Source of the DNA: Anagrus nilaparvatae
Lineage: Eukaryota; Arthropoda; Insecta; Hymenoptera; Mymaridae
Reading direction: 5' to 3'
Assembly (NCBI GenBank): GCA_022575985.1
Contig: JAKSXM010000014.1
Coordinates: 23,064,001 to 23,128,000 of the forward strand
DNA length: 64,000 nucleotides
Numbering within the stretch: the first letter of the stretch is position 1; each line of letters begins with the position of its first letter. The translations under genes and the position numbers were made by a program. Below are positions 21,097-31,399 of the stretch, piece after piece. Below the pieces are notes generated by a model. It was not told the origin of the DNA. It saw only the letters and a program-made list of their open reading frames with translations, and made no database searches.

Positions 21097-21102
21097 TTTA
21101 TT
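21097..21102 (-). terminator. Poly(A) signal of the right 127-aa gene
   Basis: AATAAA on the minus strand, four bases beyond the stop; mirror of 17950-17955. Confidence 0.55.
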
Positions 21103-21105
21103 AAA

Positions 21106-21489
21106 TTATATTTTTGTTTTACAATCACATTCATCCGAAGTTAATTTTGTATATCCATAAAAATCTGAACCTATTATGATTTTTTCTGCTTCTTTTCCTC
21201 CCCCTTTTTCGATGGTGAGATTAATATATCTTTTGTCATCATCTTCATGAGCATCATCATCTACGAATTCGATATCAATGTCATCGAAATTCTCTGCGTC
21301 TTTCATGCTGTTCGAGGTAAATATAATAACCCATAGACGATCACAGTCATATGTCATACATTCAAACGGATTAAGACATGAATTTTGCGTAAAAGAAAAT
21401 GTTTTTATTTCTCCTGCGGAGAACTTGCTGTCGTCATATATTTCAACATTAACTTGTGTGCCTGGTGGATAATACATGTAAATTGACAT
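21106..21489 (-). CDS. 127-aa acidic protein of unknown function, right copy
   Basis: The predicted protein is identical to the left copy at 17563-17946: beta-rich start, acidic segment 69-85, cysteines at 38, 44, 49, 121 and 123, no recognised family. It points toward the outer end of its own arm's neighbour pair in mirror image, divergent from the right 335-aa gene and convergent with the right 280-aa gene. A TATA/TCAGT promoter is mirrored at 21559-21593. Preservation of an intact frame in both arms says little about selection because the arms are almost identical throughout. Confidence 0.75.
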   Translation of the reverse strand: MSIYMYYPPGTQVNVEIYDDSKFSAGEIKTFSFTQNSCLNPFECMTYDCDRLWVIIFTSNSMKDAENFDDIDIEFVDDDAHEDDDKRYINLTIEKGGGKEAEKIIIGSDFYGYTKLTSDECDCKTKI

Positions 21490-21835
21490 CTTGAAAATAA
21501 ACTTAAAATTCTCTCTTTTTTTTTAACAAGAAACGAACATGTCAATAAATAAGTACATACTGACTTTTTTATATCAAATTTCTTCCTTTATAGAAATTAC
21601 AGATGTCGCCACAAGTTTTTTTTAACCTATCTTAGTTAAATATCGATCTCATTAGATACAACGTTCATTAAAATTATAATTTTACTATAGTTCGTAAATT
21701 TTCGGTAATCATCGACAAACTTCGTAATTTTACTATAGTTTATGCAAATTTACTATAGTTTCTGAAGTTTCACATATAATATGTTAGTTTTCAAAACTAA
21801 TTGTTTAGTTTGCATTGAACTGTTGAGTATTCAAC
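21490..21835. promoter_or_regulatory. Divergent promoter region (right arm)
   Basis: Mirror of 17217-17562, with three TTTACTATAGTTT-type palindromic motifs at about 21680-21693, 21729-21742 and 21749-21762. It drives the 335-aa gene on the plus strand and the 127-aa gene on the minus strand. Confidence 0.55.
21559..21593 (-). promoter_or_regulatory. TATA box and TCAGT initiator of the right 127-aa gene
   Basis: Mirror of 17459-17493: CTATAAAGG and TCAGT on the minus strand at about 30-base spacing. Confidence 0.6.
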
Positions 21836-22843
21836 ATGGAACAAAAGGCTTTATTGTTACAGCAAATTGCTGAGTTAAGAAAATCCATACGTCGCAAAAG
21901 TTTAGCTTACAAACTAGGTAAACAGGTTGCTGAAGATGTATTAAAAGAAAATCTCAAACCTATAACAGAACCTTTAGAAAAAATTTTAAAATTGTCAGAA
22001 ATAGATAATAATTCAGGAAAAAGACGTATTCAGGATGATACCTATGAATATGATATTAAAAAAGTTAAGAAAATGAAAAACAATACTTCATCATTCTACA
22101 ATGATAATTTTAAATCAGCGATAGATGACGATGATGAAAGGGATGATGAAGATGAAACTGTTATCGAAAGAAATAATGATGATGATGAAAAACCTCATTC
22201 ATCAAAGATTCATCCAACCCTAGAAGCTAGCACACCAAAAACATTAAAAGCAAAGAAATACTTGCAAATGCTTATAAAAAATGAAGACAAAAATTTGGAT
22301 ACAAAGACTGGAGTACGGTACTTACAAAATGGAACATACATGTTGGGAGATACTGAAGTCTATTTCGATAACGAGAATAACATAAATTTGGGAAATACTG
22401 AAGTCTATTTCGATGACGAGAATCAAATAAATTTGGATTATGATAAATACTTTTTGACTGATGGAATGATTGAGCTTTTATTCAAGAAGTTACCAGGCCC
22501 AAATGTAACCGATCAGGATCAAGCGAATTATATAAAAATTCTGAAATCAACTAATGCTTACAGGAAGAGATATAAGCCAAATGCATCTTTTCGAGACGAT
22601 AAAACGGAAAAAAGTGCATGGATAAACAGAATTTTAAATACTACTGGACAAGGATTGTCACAATATATGTTTAAGAAGAAGGTAGCAAAAGATGTTAGGG
22701 ATGATTCTAACAAGTTAGATGACCGCATGAAATCGTTAGTAGACAAGAGAGAAGCTGAAATTACTAATTATGAAAATGAAATTAAATCCATCATTGACAA
22801 ATGTAGACAAACTAAATTTAAACATTTAAAAAAAAAATTATAA
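21836..22843 (+). CDS. DUF8207-like protein, right copy
   Basis: This 335-aa protein is identical to the left copy except residue 118, Glu here instead of Lys (GAA versus AAA, position 22187). The change lies in the disordered acidic segment and should be neutral to function. Domains, 15-residue internal duplication and coiled-coil ends are as in the left copy. The ATG at 21836 is preceded by a 5' leader with TATAATA about 55-60 bases upstream. AATAAA signals follow at 22905-22910 and 22929-22934. Nothing around it suggests an intron. Confidence 0.85.
   Translation: MEQKALLLQQIAELRKSIRRKSLAYKLGKQVAEDVLKENLKPITEPLEKILKLSEIDNNSGKRRIQDDTYEYDIKKVKKMKNNTSSFYNDNFKSAIDDDDERDDEDETVIERNNDDDEKPHSSKIHPTLEASTPKTLKAKKYLQMLIKNEDKNLDTKTGVRYLQNGTYMLGDTEVYFDNENNINLGNTEVYFDDENQINLDYDKYFLTDGMIELLFKKLPGPNVTDQDQANYIKILKSTNAYRKRYKPNASFRDDKTEKSAWINRILNTTGQGLSQYMFKKKVAKDVRDDSNKLDDRMKSLVDKREAEITNYENEIKSIIDKCRQTKFKHLKKKL
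22343..22432 (+). repeat. 45-bp in-frame tandem duplication within the right 335-aa gene
   Basis: Mirror of 16620-16709, codons 170-199. Confidence 0.8.
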
Positions 22844-22904
22844 ATTTATTGTAAAAAATGTTATAAAAAATAATGTATAAAATAATGTATGTTATAAGAC
22901 TTAC

Positions 22905-22910
22905 AATAAA
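22905..22910 (+). terminator. Poly(A) signal of the right 335-aa gene
   Basis: AATAAA about 60 bases after the stop, with a second at 22929-22934. Confidence 0.55.
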
Positions 22911-22934
22911 AATTATGTATTTATCAACAATAAA

Positions 22935-23703
22935 TGTTTTTTAATTTCTTAAAAAATAGTAAATTATTATTATTATTATTATTTAGCTGATATAATTTAA
23001 ACCGTAAAAAGCAAAGTTGATGATAGATGAAATTTCAATTTTCTATATTTTTGCATTCAACCATGTACTTATTTTCAAAGTACTCTGGTTAAATGACCTT
23101 GAAATTTAAGGTTATGTTTAGTAAACATATATACATTATTTGAGAGAAGAAAAATTAATTAATTAATATATCATGAAGAATAAAAAAAAATTTTTTAATC
23201 AATTTCTGTTTTTATTTCAAACTAAAATTAAATTTCCCGTGTAAAACTGTTTACTTTATTTTAGTAATTGAATATTAATTAATTCGGTAATTATGGCAAA
23301 AAAAAAAAAATTATTTCTACTTCAAAAATGTTTAAACTTTAACAATTTCTATCAAAATTTAAGTTAATGATCTAAAAACTATTAAATGATTGAGGTTATT
23401 ATAAGAATTATTCAGATTTTAGGGGTTATGTAAGGAATTTATATATTTTGAGGTTATGTTAAAGAATTTATATATTTTTATATTATATATCTTGAATTTT
23501 AAGGTTATGTTTAGTAAAAAAAAAAACATATTATTTGGTGCAGAGAAAATAATTAATATATTATAAAGAAGACATAGCCTTAAAATTTCAATAAATATTA
23601 AAAAAAATATAAAATAAATAACTAATATTAAAAAATTATAGTTATATTTATAAAAATATAAAATTTTTATGGAAGTTACGAAATATAACACTAGAGGGCA
23701 TCT
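22935..23703. other. Non-coding spacer of the right arm
   Basis: Mirror of the left spacer. It contains 'aggttatgtttagtaaa' repeats. The 108-aa ORF at 23419-23745 is the low-complexity mirror of 15307-15633 and is not a convincing gene. Confidence 0.45.
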
Positions 23704-23919
23704 TTTTTTTTCTCTCACAAGTGATAAATTTAACCTTTGTTCCATATATAAGGAAAAAATTGATCACATATATTTATAGTATATGAGTGCATGTATCTGT
23801 TTATATGTATATATAGTAACAAATTAAGAATAATAGAAACGTGCACTCATATACTACTACTTTATTATTATACATGTAAATATTTTTTATTATTAATATA
23901 CTATAATTATCTACATGTT
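23704..23919. repeat. Hairpin module A, inner copy (right)
   Basis: Mirror of 15133-15348, with the TATATGAGTGCATG / CGTGCACTCATATA inverted pair. Confidence 0.65.
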
Positions 23920-23989
23920 AAGATACCTAAGCAAGCTCAGGTAACTTATCATGTACATAATATTACACTCATAAAAATAGGTATACATC

Positions 23990-24343
23990 GGTTTCTACTA
24001 CGCATTAAGTAAATAAAATGATGATTCATCTTTTTGGGATTCCCATTGACGTCATAAACCAGTTTCTACTACGCATTAAATAAATAAAATGATGATTCAT
24101 CTTTTGGGATTCCCATTGACGTCATAAACCGGTTTTAACTACGCATTAAATAAATAAAATGATGATTCATCTTTTGGAATTCCCATTGACGTCATAAACC
24201 GGTTTTAACTACGCATTAAATAAATAAAATGATGATTCATCTTATGGGATTCCCATTGACGTCATAAACTGGTTTTAACTACGCATTAAATAAATAAAAT
24301 GATGATTCATCTTTTGGGATTCCCATTGACGTCATAAACCGGT
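23990..24343. repeat. Five 70-bp tandem repeats each with TGACGTCA (right)
   Basis: Mirror of 14709-15062. Each unit reads 'cccattgacgtcataaac' on the plus strand. The individual mismatches between units are shared with the left array, which places the arm duplication after the array had diversified. Confidence 0.8.
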
Positions 24344-24361
24344 TTTTTATTGCGTTGTTAA

Positions 24362-24574
24362 ATTCTTATTTTTTTTTCTCGCAAGTGACAAATTTCACAT
24401 TTGTTTCATATATAAGGAAAAAATTTATTACATATATTTATAGTATATGAGTGCATGTATCTGTTAATATGTATATATAGTAAATTAAGAATAATAGATA
24501 CGTGCACTCATATACTATTTTATTATTATATATGAAAATACTTTTATCATTAATATTATAATTATCTACATGTT
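24362..24574. repeat. Hairpin module A, outer copy (right)
   Basis: Mirror of 14478-14690. Confidence 0.7.
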
Positions 24575-24952
24575 ACACGCACGCACGCATACACGCAATT
24601 GAAAATAATGACATGGCGGCCATTTTGAAATAAAAAAATATAAATGGAGGTCATCTTGAAAATACACTCATGCAACTACGCGCAGCCATAATAAATTTAT
24701 GCATGCACGCACGCACGCACGCGCGAAAAATGGCCGCCAAATATGACTCATGCAAATGCATGGCAGCCATATTTTATTCACGCACGCATGCACGCGATAC
24801 ATTTAATTAAATGGCGGCCATTTTCAAATAAAAAAAATATAAATGTCCGCCATCTTGAAAAATACTCTCGTGCAATTGCAAAACAGCCATTTTTAATTCA
24901 CGCACGCACGCGTGCAAAATGGCCGCCAAATATGATCACGTGCAATTGCACG
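24572..24952. repeat. Tandem ~188-bp units with ACGC tracts and ATGGCGGCC motifs (right)
   Basis: Mirror of 14100-14480, with (ACGC)n runs at about 24578-24590 and 24703-24722 and AAATGGCCGCCA motifs. The ORF at 24743-25063 is the repeat's by-product. Confidence 0.6.
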
Positions 24953-24961
24953 CGCCAAAAA

Positions 24962-25061
24962 ATAATCGATACCCTGGGACAACACTCTCACCCCCACCAT
25001 GCGACATCCCATGTGACCTTCCCCCACCCCCCTGTGCCAGGACCCGCTTTACCTATCTACT
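24962..25061. repeat. GC-rich terminus, right
   Basis: Mirror of 13991-14090, ending CCTATCTACT directly before the duplicated 6-mer. Confidence 0.6.
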
Positions 25062-25067
25062 AATGGG
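25062..25067. repeat. Right 6-bp target-site duplication (aatggg)
   Basis: Matches 13985-13990 exactly. The match can be read as 7 bp (taatggg) if the terminal T at 25061 is included, because the left flank also has T at 13984. Confidence 0.75.
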
Positions 25068-25140
25068 TACTTGAGTTTCCAGCTAAAATTTGCGTTCTAG
25101 GGTAGATTGGAGGGTTTCAGGGGGTATAAAGCGGTTAATT
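25062..25140. repeat. Right flank: inverted copy of 13351-13427
   Basis: Its reverse complement shares 'ccctgaaaccctccaat' and 'ggaaactcaagtac' with the left flank near 13372-13425, with several mismatches. It belongs to the older repeat that hosts the insertion. Confidence 0.5.
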
Positions 25141-25205
25141 TTTTATTTTTCTTATATTACTACTATAATATTAATTATTATAAAATTTTTTTCTATATAT
25201 TTACA

Positions 25206-25385
25206 GATGAATTGTAAGAAAGAATAAAAGAATTATACACCAACTGGTCAAGAATCACCCCTATTACCGATCAACAGCCAGAACATCCACAACCTTAATC
25301 TTCCGCTGAGGAAGTAGCTCGAGATCAACGTTTTAAAGAATTCCTTAAGAAATACGCGAATTTTTCGAAAATGCAAACTTTATAA
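25206..25385 (+). pseudogene. Decayed terminal exon, two in-frame stops
   Basis: After a splice-acceptor-like 'atatatttacag', one frame reads 60 codons to a TAA at 25383. It is broken only by stops at codons 4 and 31. The surviving stretches (ERIKELYTNWSRITPITD; EEVARDQRFKEFLKKYANF) look like real, helical, charged protein and not like the I/K/N/F-rich chance ORFs. I do not recognise the family. It probably belongs to the older element that surrounds the palindrome. A live exon with unusual reading is unlikely. Confidence 0.45.
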
Positions 25386-25869
25386 TCAGATATTAATAAA
25401 CTTTGAAAAGAGATAAATCAGTTATAATATGAAAAAATATATATTTATGCATAAACAATTTTCTACTATTTTCTATTAGTAATTGTTTATAATTTGTAAA
25501 TAATCTTTTTTTTATAATATATATATAGAATTTATTGGACGAATGAGCCAGTATATTCATTAATGTTAAGATATTAAATTAAAATTTTGAAAAACTCACA
25601 GGTTACCAAACAATATAGAAACCTATATTGCTGATGTTTCGTTAAACCTGTTATCTCTCTCTTATTCATCAGATTGGCTTTTTAGAGATAACAGGCCAAA
25701 GCCAATGACATCAGATTTTGTTTTTATAATCTATATAAAAATATGGAACCAATTAATTAATTGGTATACGGAGGCTGAATTTTTTAGTAATTTTTTTAAT
25801 AAGTTTATAATTGTTGACATTTTTAATTTTATAAAATTTATTTTTTTATATTATATTTAATTGTAAATT
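25386..25869. other. Gene-free AT-rich flank
   Basis: It includes an imperfect hairpin at about 25637-25710, where 'gttaaacctgttatctctc' and 'agagataacaggccaaagcc' can pair. No gene is seen. Confidence 0.4.
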
Positions 25870-26246
25870 TTTAATTTTAATGAACTTATTTAAATGAACA
25901 TAATCTTTCTTCAACTTTTTTTTCATTTCCTTTCTCATTTCTCAAATAATTCATACAATTATAACATTATTAAATTCCTTATATATAAAGCTTAAAATTC
26001 ATTTCACTTTCGAGAAATAAATTTATTTGAATACTGTTGATTACTAAAAACCAACCTTTAACTAAATATGTTTAAATAATGAAATCAACACAATGGTGAT
26101 CTAATCTAATATCCAGCCTCCCTTTATCTTCTCCTAAATTATTAATTTGTTAATTAAAGATAATACAGATTTGTAATTTATATATTGTGCATATAATTTT
26201 AGAATGCGAAATTGAATTTCAAATTAAAAATTTAGATGCAAAAAGT
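25870..26246. repeat. Outer, diverged inverted repeat: right arm
   Basis: Reverse complement of 12676-13060 at roughly 80-85% by eye, with shared 'atccagcctccctttatctt' and 'cactttcgagaaataaat'. Its centre of symmetry is within about 100 bp of the palindrome's own axis. Confidence 0.65.
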
Positions 26247-26768
26247 TTATTGCAATGAAATTTTTATACCATGTCTCTCTGGTGAATCAAGTAATAAAAA
26301 TAAAAATGTTAATGTGACACTTTATACTCTTCTAAAGTATCATCTAGTGACCTCATAACATGTGTCTATATAAAAACTATAACTCTAAAAACTTTCCCTT
26401 TTTCTTAGGATAATCAAAAAAAAAAATAGAAAAAATAATTTTATTTATATTAAAAATAAAAATTTCACACTTTTTTTTCAATTTTTTTTCTGTATTACTC
26501 AAAAGTGTGAACAGATTAAGGTCGACAAAACATTAAAATAATCTAATTTTTTTAAATTGTAGAAAAAATTTTTTTTTTTATAACGCAACTTTTTATAAAA
26601 TGAAAATATTTATACAAAGAGAAAAAAAAACAAGGTCATAATAATACATAAAATATTTATTTCCGAAGGTTAAAAAAAATAAGTATTCACCTGTAATATT
26701 TATTTCTCAGACAGTAAGTAATAATAATAATAATAAGAATTTATAATATTTAAGCCATTTCAGCGGCG

Positions 26769-27060
26769 TTGTCAAAGGAAAAATTTTTTAACATTATAAA
26801 AGATAAAAGTCTGTATGGAAAATTGAGATTCTCGAGAAGAAGACGTTTGATACAAAGGCAACGTTGGTTTTTACCCAGTAATATCGACCATGTAGTATAT
26901 TCGCTTTTGCAAAAGACTGAGGGCAAATGGCCTCGACCATTAGAGTTCTTTGCTCCGGCTTTCCTTCGTTCCCTCTAAGCCAATCTCTCTCTTTCTATAC
27001 GTGAGACCGACCACTCAATTCCCAAGGAATTCTTTTTCTTTCACAATCGACTTTTTTTTT
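26769..27060. other. Less AT-rich island, possible exon or regulatory element
   Basis: This block has mixed composition ('cgaccattagagttctttgctccggct' in pieces, then a TC-rich run to 27056). It includes a 69-codon ORF (26769-26978) with basic residues (RRRRLIQRQRW). It contrasts sharply with surrounding sequence, but I see no homology or matched promoter, so I do not call it a gene. Confidence 0.3.
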
Positions 27061-27589
27061 CTTCGTACTTTTTTTTTGTAGGCAGGTACGAGTCTTTTTT
27101 TTTTACTGTAAATGTTTTTTTTTTACTTGATAATGTTATATATTTCACATTTGTTGCTATACAATTTCTGGATGTATAGCTTATCTTTCAAAATGTAAAT
27201 ACAGGCTATTTATGTTTTGCTTTTTTATGCTTTTCTTTCAAAATGATAATTATTATCATTATTATTATTTTTTTTTTTTTATTTTTTCGAAATTTTTGAT
27301 GTAAAAATTATACTTTGATTATGAAAAATATTACTTTGAATATGTTTTGTTACAATATGACTTATGCGGGAAATAATTACTACAATCCAATTATGAAAGG
27401 CCGTCATTATTGCCCTTAGTAGTGAAAAAAAATTTTGAAAATCGTGTTAAAAATATTTATTTTAGCCAATGCGACAGATTATAGACTAGGGTGTAGGATT
27501 TGGGTCAACCTGAAGATAATTATTAACTAATTATTGATTATAATTTGATTTAATTTTACATTGTATTTTTATGTTGTATGAGAATCTTT

Positions 27590-27815
27590 CTAGAAGTAGT
27601 TGTACCCGAAACTCGGTTTGGGTACCCGAAATTTAGAGTTTTTTGCTTCGAGTTGGGCCGAACTTGGAGTACCAATGGAAACTTTCGATTTAAAAATGCA
27701 GACCTTTTCCTGGAAATTTCGGGTTTCACATGAAATCTGACCTGCAAAAATTTGACAAAAAAGACCGAAATTTCGGGTACCCGAAGCGACTTTCGGGTAG
27801 CTGTATACCTCTAGT
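27590..27815. repeat. Dispersed repeat with TTCGGGTACCCGAA motifs, copy 1
   Basis: It shares 'ttttttgcttcgagttggg', 'gcagacctttt' and 'tttgacaaaaaagaccga' with 29920-30115 in the same order. The self-complementary TCGGGTACCCGA recurs within it. It is non-coding; the ORF over it is incidental. Confidence 0.65.
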
Positions 27816-29916
27816 ATAGACCCATTAAAAAATACACTATTTCATTATTTTTCAGTTTTTGTTTGCAAAAATTAGTTTTGTTAGTGGAAATCATTTTGGG
27901 GCAAAATATTTGCAGAATATTATGGTATTTTTAAATTTTCTTCTGAAATTTTAATGTCAGATCATTGCGTTTCATTTAATAAGATTTTTCAAGATGAATC
28001 ATTTAAACCAAAAAAAATAATTTTTCTATGACAAACCGGAAACTTGAAACCTGTAAGTATATTATCTCGAGAGATTTTTTTGAGCATGTTTACCTGTAAG
28101 TCATTAACCATAATTTTTATGGGAATTAGAAAAAATTATAAGAATTTATTTTTTTGGTCATTTTTTTTGGAGCTCTTAAAAATGTTTTTTACTAAAGTTT
28201 TTTTTGTATATAGAACTCACTTGAAGTAAATATAAAGAATTTTTTTTGGTCCCACCTGGAGCATCAGAAAAAAATACAATTTTATAACATAAAATCTGAA
28301 TCCATTAAAATATAAAAGAAATTTCTTTTGTTTTAATTTTTTTTTAATATTCATAAATTACAATGAAATATAAAAAAAAAAAAAACAAAGACTAATTTTC
28401 ACATTAAATTAAATAAAAAAAAAGAATAATAACAATAATAAGCATATGGCACATAACATAATTAAATTTTTATTTTTTATATTCTAAATATTATAATCTA
28501 TTCAAAAGAAATTCCGCACATCCCCGTTAATAAGAAAACATAAAACTTTTTGTGAAAAAAAAGAAGATATAACATTTCGTGGAAATAAAAAAAAAAAATA
28601 CAAGGCGTATCAGATTTTTTAAAAACAGTTAATATCTTGAAGTCATCATATTACTAAAAGTGTAAAGAATTAACATGAGGAGAAGCTTTTTTATAATATA
28701 CAAAGTAAAATAATTTAGTTAAGGCGTGTTATCTTCTTCTTTGTATATTATAGTATACACAAGCTGACAATAAATTGTCTTGTCAGTATGCTTGTTTTCA
28801 ATATATGGCAAAAAAAAAATATGTCTACTATAATATATAAAATATATATACACCTTTTTTTTTCATTTAAAAAAATAAATAAAATATGTATAAAAACAAG
28901 AAATATTTTCAAGTGTCATCATACATATTTTTTTTTTTTTTGGTATGTTTGCCATTTTAGGGTTGGCTGTAGTCTGTAAAAAATTCTTTTTCTAATTTAA
29001 AATATTCTTTTTTTTTAATTTATAAAATGGCAGCCATGAAAAAAAATTACTGAATTTTATGTGTGCTGCAGAACTGAAAAGAACAATAACGACAAAAGTT
29101 ACAATGTATTTGCAAAAAATTTTTAAACATTATCTTCTTTTTCATAAAAAAAAAGCTTAGTTCGCATAAATTTTTAAGTTTTGCATAAATAAAACCTAAA
29201 AATGTCCATTTTATTCTTTTGTCATAAATAGAAAATTTTCATAATAAACATTTACACTGAAAAAAGAAAAGAAAAAAAAAAGCAGTTGGTACTATTATTA
29301 TTTTTTATAACGGAAGTAACATATGGTATGTTTTAGAGAATAAAATTGTAGGCGTTATTTTATAAAATACGTGCTTTCTATTTTAAATGAAAACTTTTTG
29401 TTTAGGTACATGCGCTTTTTGCAAAATTTCTAAAAAAATTTTTTTTATTTGACATTTTTTTTTATTGCTGGGACATATTTTCTTTTTACATGGAAATTTC
29501 TTATTAAAAAAAGTATGGCTCTGAAAATTACGCTTTGCTACTTGTATTACTTATTTTTTAAATTCTGTTTAAAATGGGTTTAACCGGTATACGACTTAAG
29601 TCCAACCCAAAATTTTTTAGAAATCTATGATTTTGGCTTGGATATTTAAAAAAAAAACTTCTACAGTTGCTTTATACTTAAAGCTGTTATAACAATGCAA
29701 AAACTTGTAAAAGCAGATCAGAATCAAAATTAAATTCATATACAAAGATAAATTTTGAGCCAAACAATGGAACTCTTTGAAATGGTTGATTTAAAAAAGC
29801 TCTAATAAATGACTTAAGTCTAACATAAAGTTGAGGTAAGAAAAAAAAGAAATGAATCTGATTCATGGTTTTTTTCAAAATTTGTTCATAAAAACTAGAG
29901 ATTTTCTCAGTATGTA
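27816..29916. other. Gene-free AT-rich region
   Basis: Only low-complexity, homopolymer-rich sequence is visible; the short ORFs are F/I/K/N-rich. Confidence 0.4.
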
Positions 29917-29919
29917 AGG

Positions 29920-30115
29920 TAATTTCGGGTTTTTTGCTTCGAGTTGGGTCGAATTTGTGCTAGCCAAGGAAACATTCGTTTCAAAACTGCAACTGCAGAC
30001 CTTTTTCGGGTTGTTTTGGCCTCACACGAAATCTGAATTGCATAGATTTGACAAAAAAGACCGAGATTTCGGGTACCCAATCCGCCTTTCTGGTAACTGC
30101 AAACCCCTAGAAAAA
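29920..30115. repeat. Dispersed repeat with TTCGGGTACCC motifs, copy 2
   Basis: Direct, diverged copy of 27590-27815. A weaker remnant lies near 40090-40180 ('ggcccaaatttcggcttggg'). Confidence 0.6.
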
Positions 30116-31399
30116 AAATTCCCGATACCTTTAGATAATTACTGATAAAAAAATGTGGTTTATGGAGATTAAAAGCTGATACTTAAACACAGAAAATGAG
30201 ACCAGCTGGAAGGTAAGTAGTTGACTTACAAGGTAGCAGTGTCATTTAGAATTAGAATAAAGCCTAAAAAAACCTTATAGCATAGAACCCTGCTACTAGG
30301 TCTAATTTCTAATTTGGAAGACAAAGAAGGCAACATTATTTGATTTTATAAGCTAAACACTAAATGCAGCAAAAATGACAAACTTAACTTTTAAGCTCTT
30401 CTAAAAACTATTAAAAGAAAACAATAACTAATTGAATTACCAAAAAAATAAATTTTATCTGATAAGTAACAATCCTCGATAAAAAATTGAACAAGAAATA
30501 TAGTTATAGATAAATATATTTTTATTAATCACTAAAAAATAAATAAATAAATAAAAGTATCGTTAATAGATTATAAATTGAATATTTTATAATGTTTAAA
30601 GTGAATGTTATACATAGTAAAGGTGAGTATACTCAATATTATATCCGTTATCGTTGTAAGTATAACAGTAACATATATAACGATATAATATAAGAGTTTA
30701 TGGACACTCAACATTTATATTACCCTGTATAACGTTGACAATTTGTCGCTAATGCTTTTAACATTACTTTCAATTGCTTTTTAACTTATATAGTTATAGA
30801 AGATATAGACTATGTTAAAGGATGAATTATTTCAATTATGTATTTAGAATATTATGAAAAACTTAATTTTTTTTAATATAAACTTTTTTAATTCAGGAAG
30901 CATACATAGTTAGTGGTGTTTCAAAGAACATAAGGCATTTTTAATGTAAATTTATGATTTATCATAGCTGATAAATTACATGTCGACGTTTTTTATTTTA
31001 CATGCCAAAAAATGAAATTTAGTCAACTATTCAAACATTTTTATTTCAAAATATAAAATAAATCTGAAATTGAAAAATCTTAAAATCTTATCCCACTTTA
31101 TTTGAAATTCTGCTTGAACAATTGGCGGTAGATTAATCAACAAATTAGACGGTTTGGTTCAAGAAATATTAAATCATCTATCTGGTATTGTTTAGGAAAA
31201 ACTTACGCTTACAGATTTTCTGTCCAAAAAAACAAGAAATTTGGAGAAAAATAAAAAAATATACGTTAGGCTGCATTTTAATTTACATTTAATTTAATAC
31301 AATAAAAAGTCCGCAAGTAATAGAGAAATATTTATTATACCAAATGCGACTACTAATATTCCTCAGTTTAAATTCACCAAAATAAACCTTTTACCCCAG
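30116..31399. other. Gene-free AT-rich region
   Basis: A short inverted pair, 'tatccgttatcgttgtaag' against 'acagtaacatatataacgatata', lies near 30640-30690. Nothing coding is seen. Confidence 0.35.

Larger units (their letters stand above)
13991..25061. mobile_element. 11-kb gene-bearing palindromic element (Polinton-like, non-autonomous)
   Basis: Seen: two 5,474-bp inverted arms (13991-19464 and 19588-25061), a 123-bp unpaired centre, a flanking 6-bp direct repeat, termini beginning 5'-AGT, and three genes per arm in mirror image. All mirrored ORF limits sum to 39052, so there is no net indel between arms. Known: Polintons make 6-bp duplications and have 5'-AG ends and long inverted repeats; DUF8207-like and FLYWCH-type proteins are, from memory, common in arthropod elements of that group. 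Inferred: a dimeric or foldback derivative of such an element, moved by enzymes supplied in trans because no polymerase B, integrase, ATPase, protease or capsid gene is present. The alternative is a different integrase-dependent element family with inverted repeats extended by terminal foldback replication. Confidence 0.85.
19588..25061 (-). repeat. Right arm of the palindrome
   Basis: Reverse complement of 13991-19464, with the same three genes in mirror orientation. One difference is identified: G at 22187 where the left arm predicts A. Confidence 0.9.

Noticed and set aside
13991..25061. Mutator-like (MULE) element, because of the FLYWCH finger and long inverted repeats
   Set aside because: The duplication is 6 bp and not 8-11 bp, no MULE transposase is present, and the DUF8207-like protein fits Polinton-like elements better. 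It remains a secondary possibility.
26769..26978. 69-codon ORF as a real gene
   Set aside because: Better-than-average composition but no homology, promoter or poly(A) evidence, so it is kept only as an island.
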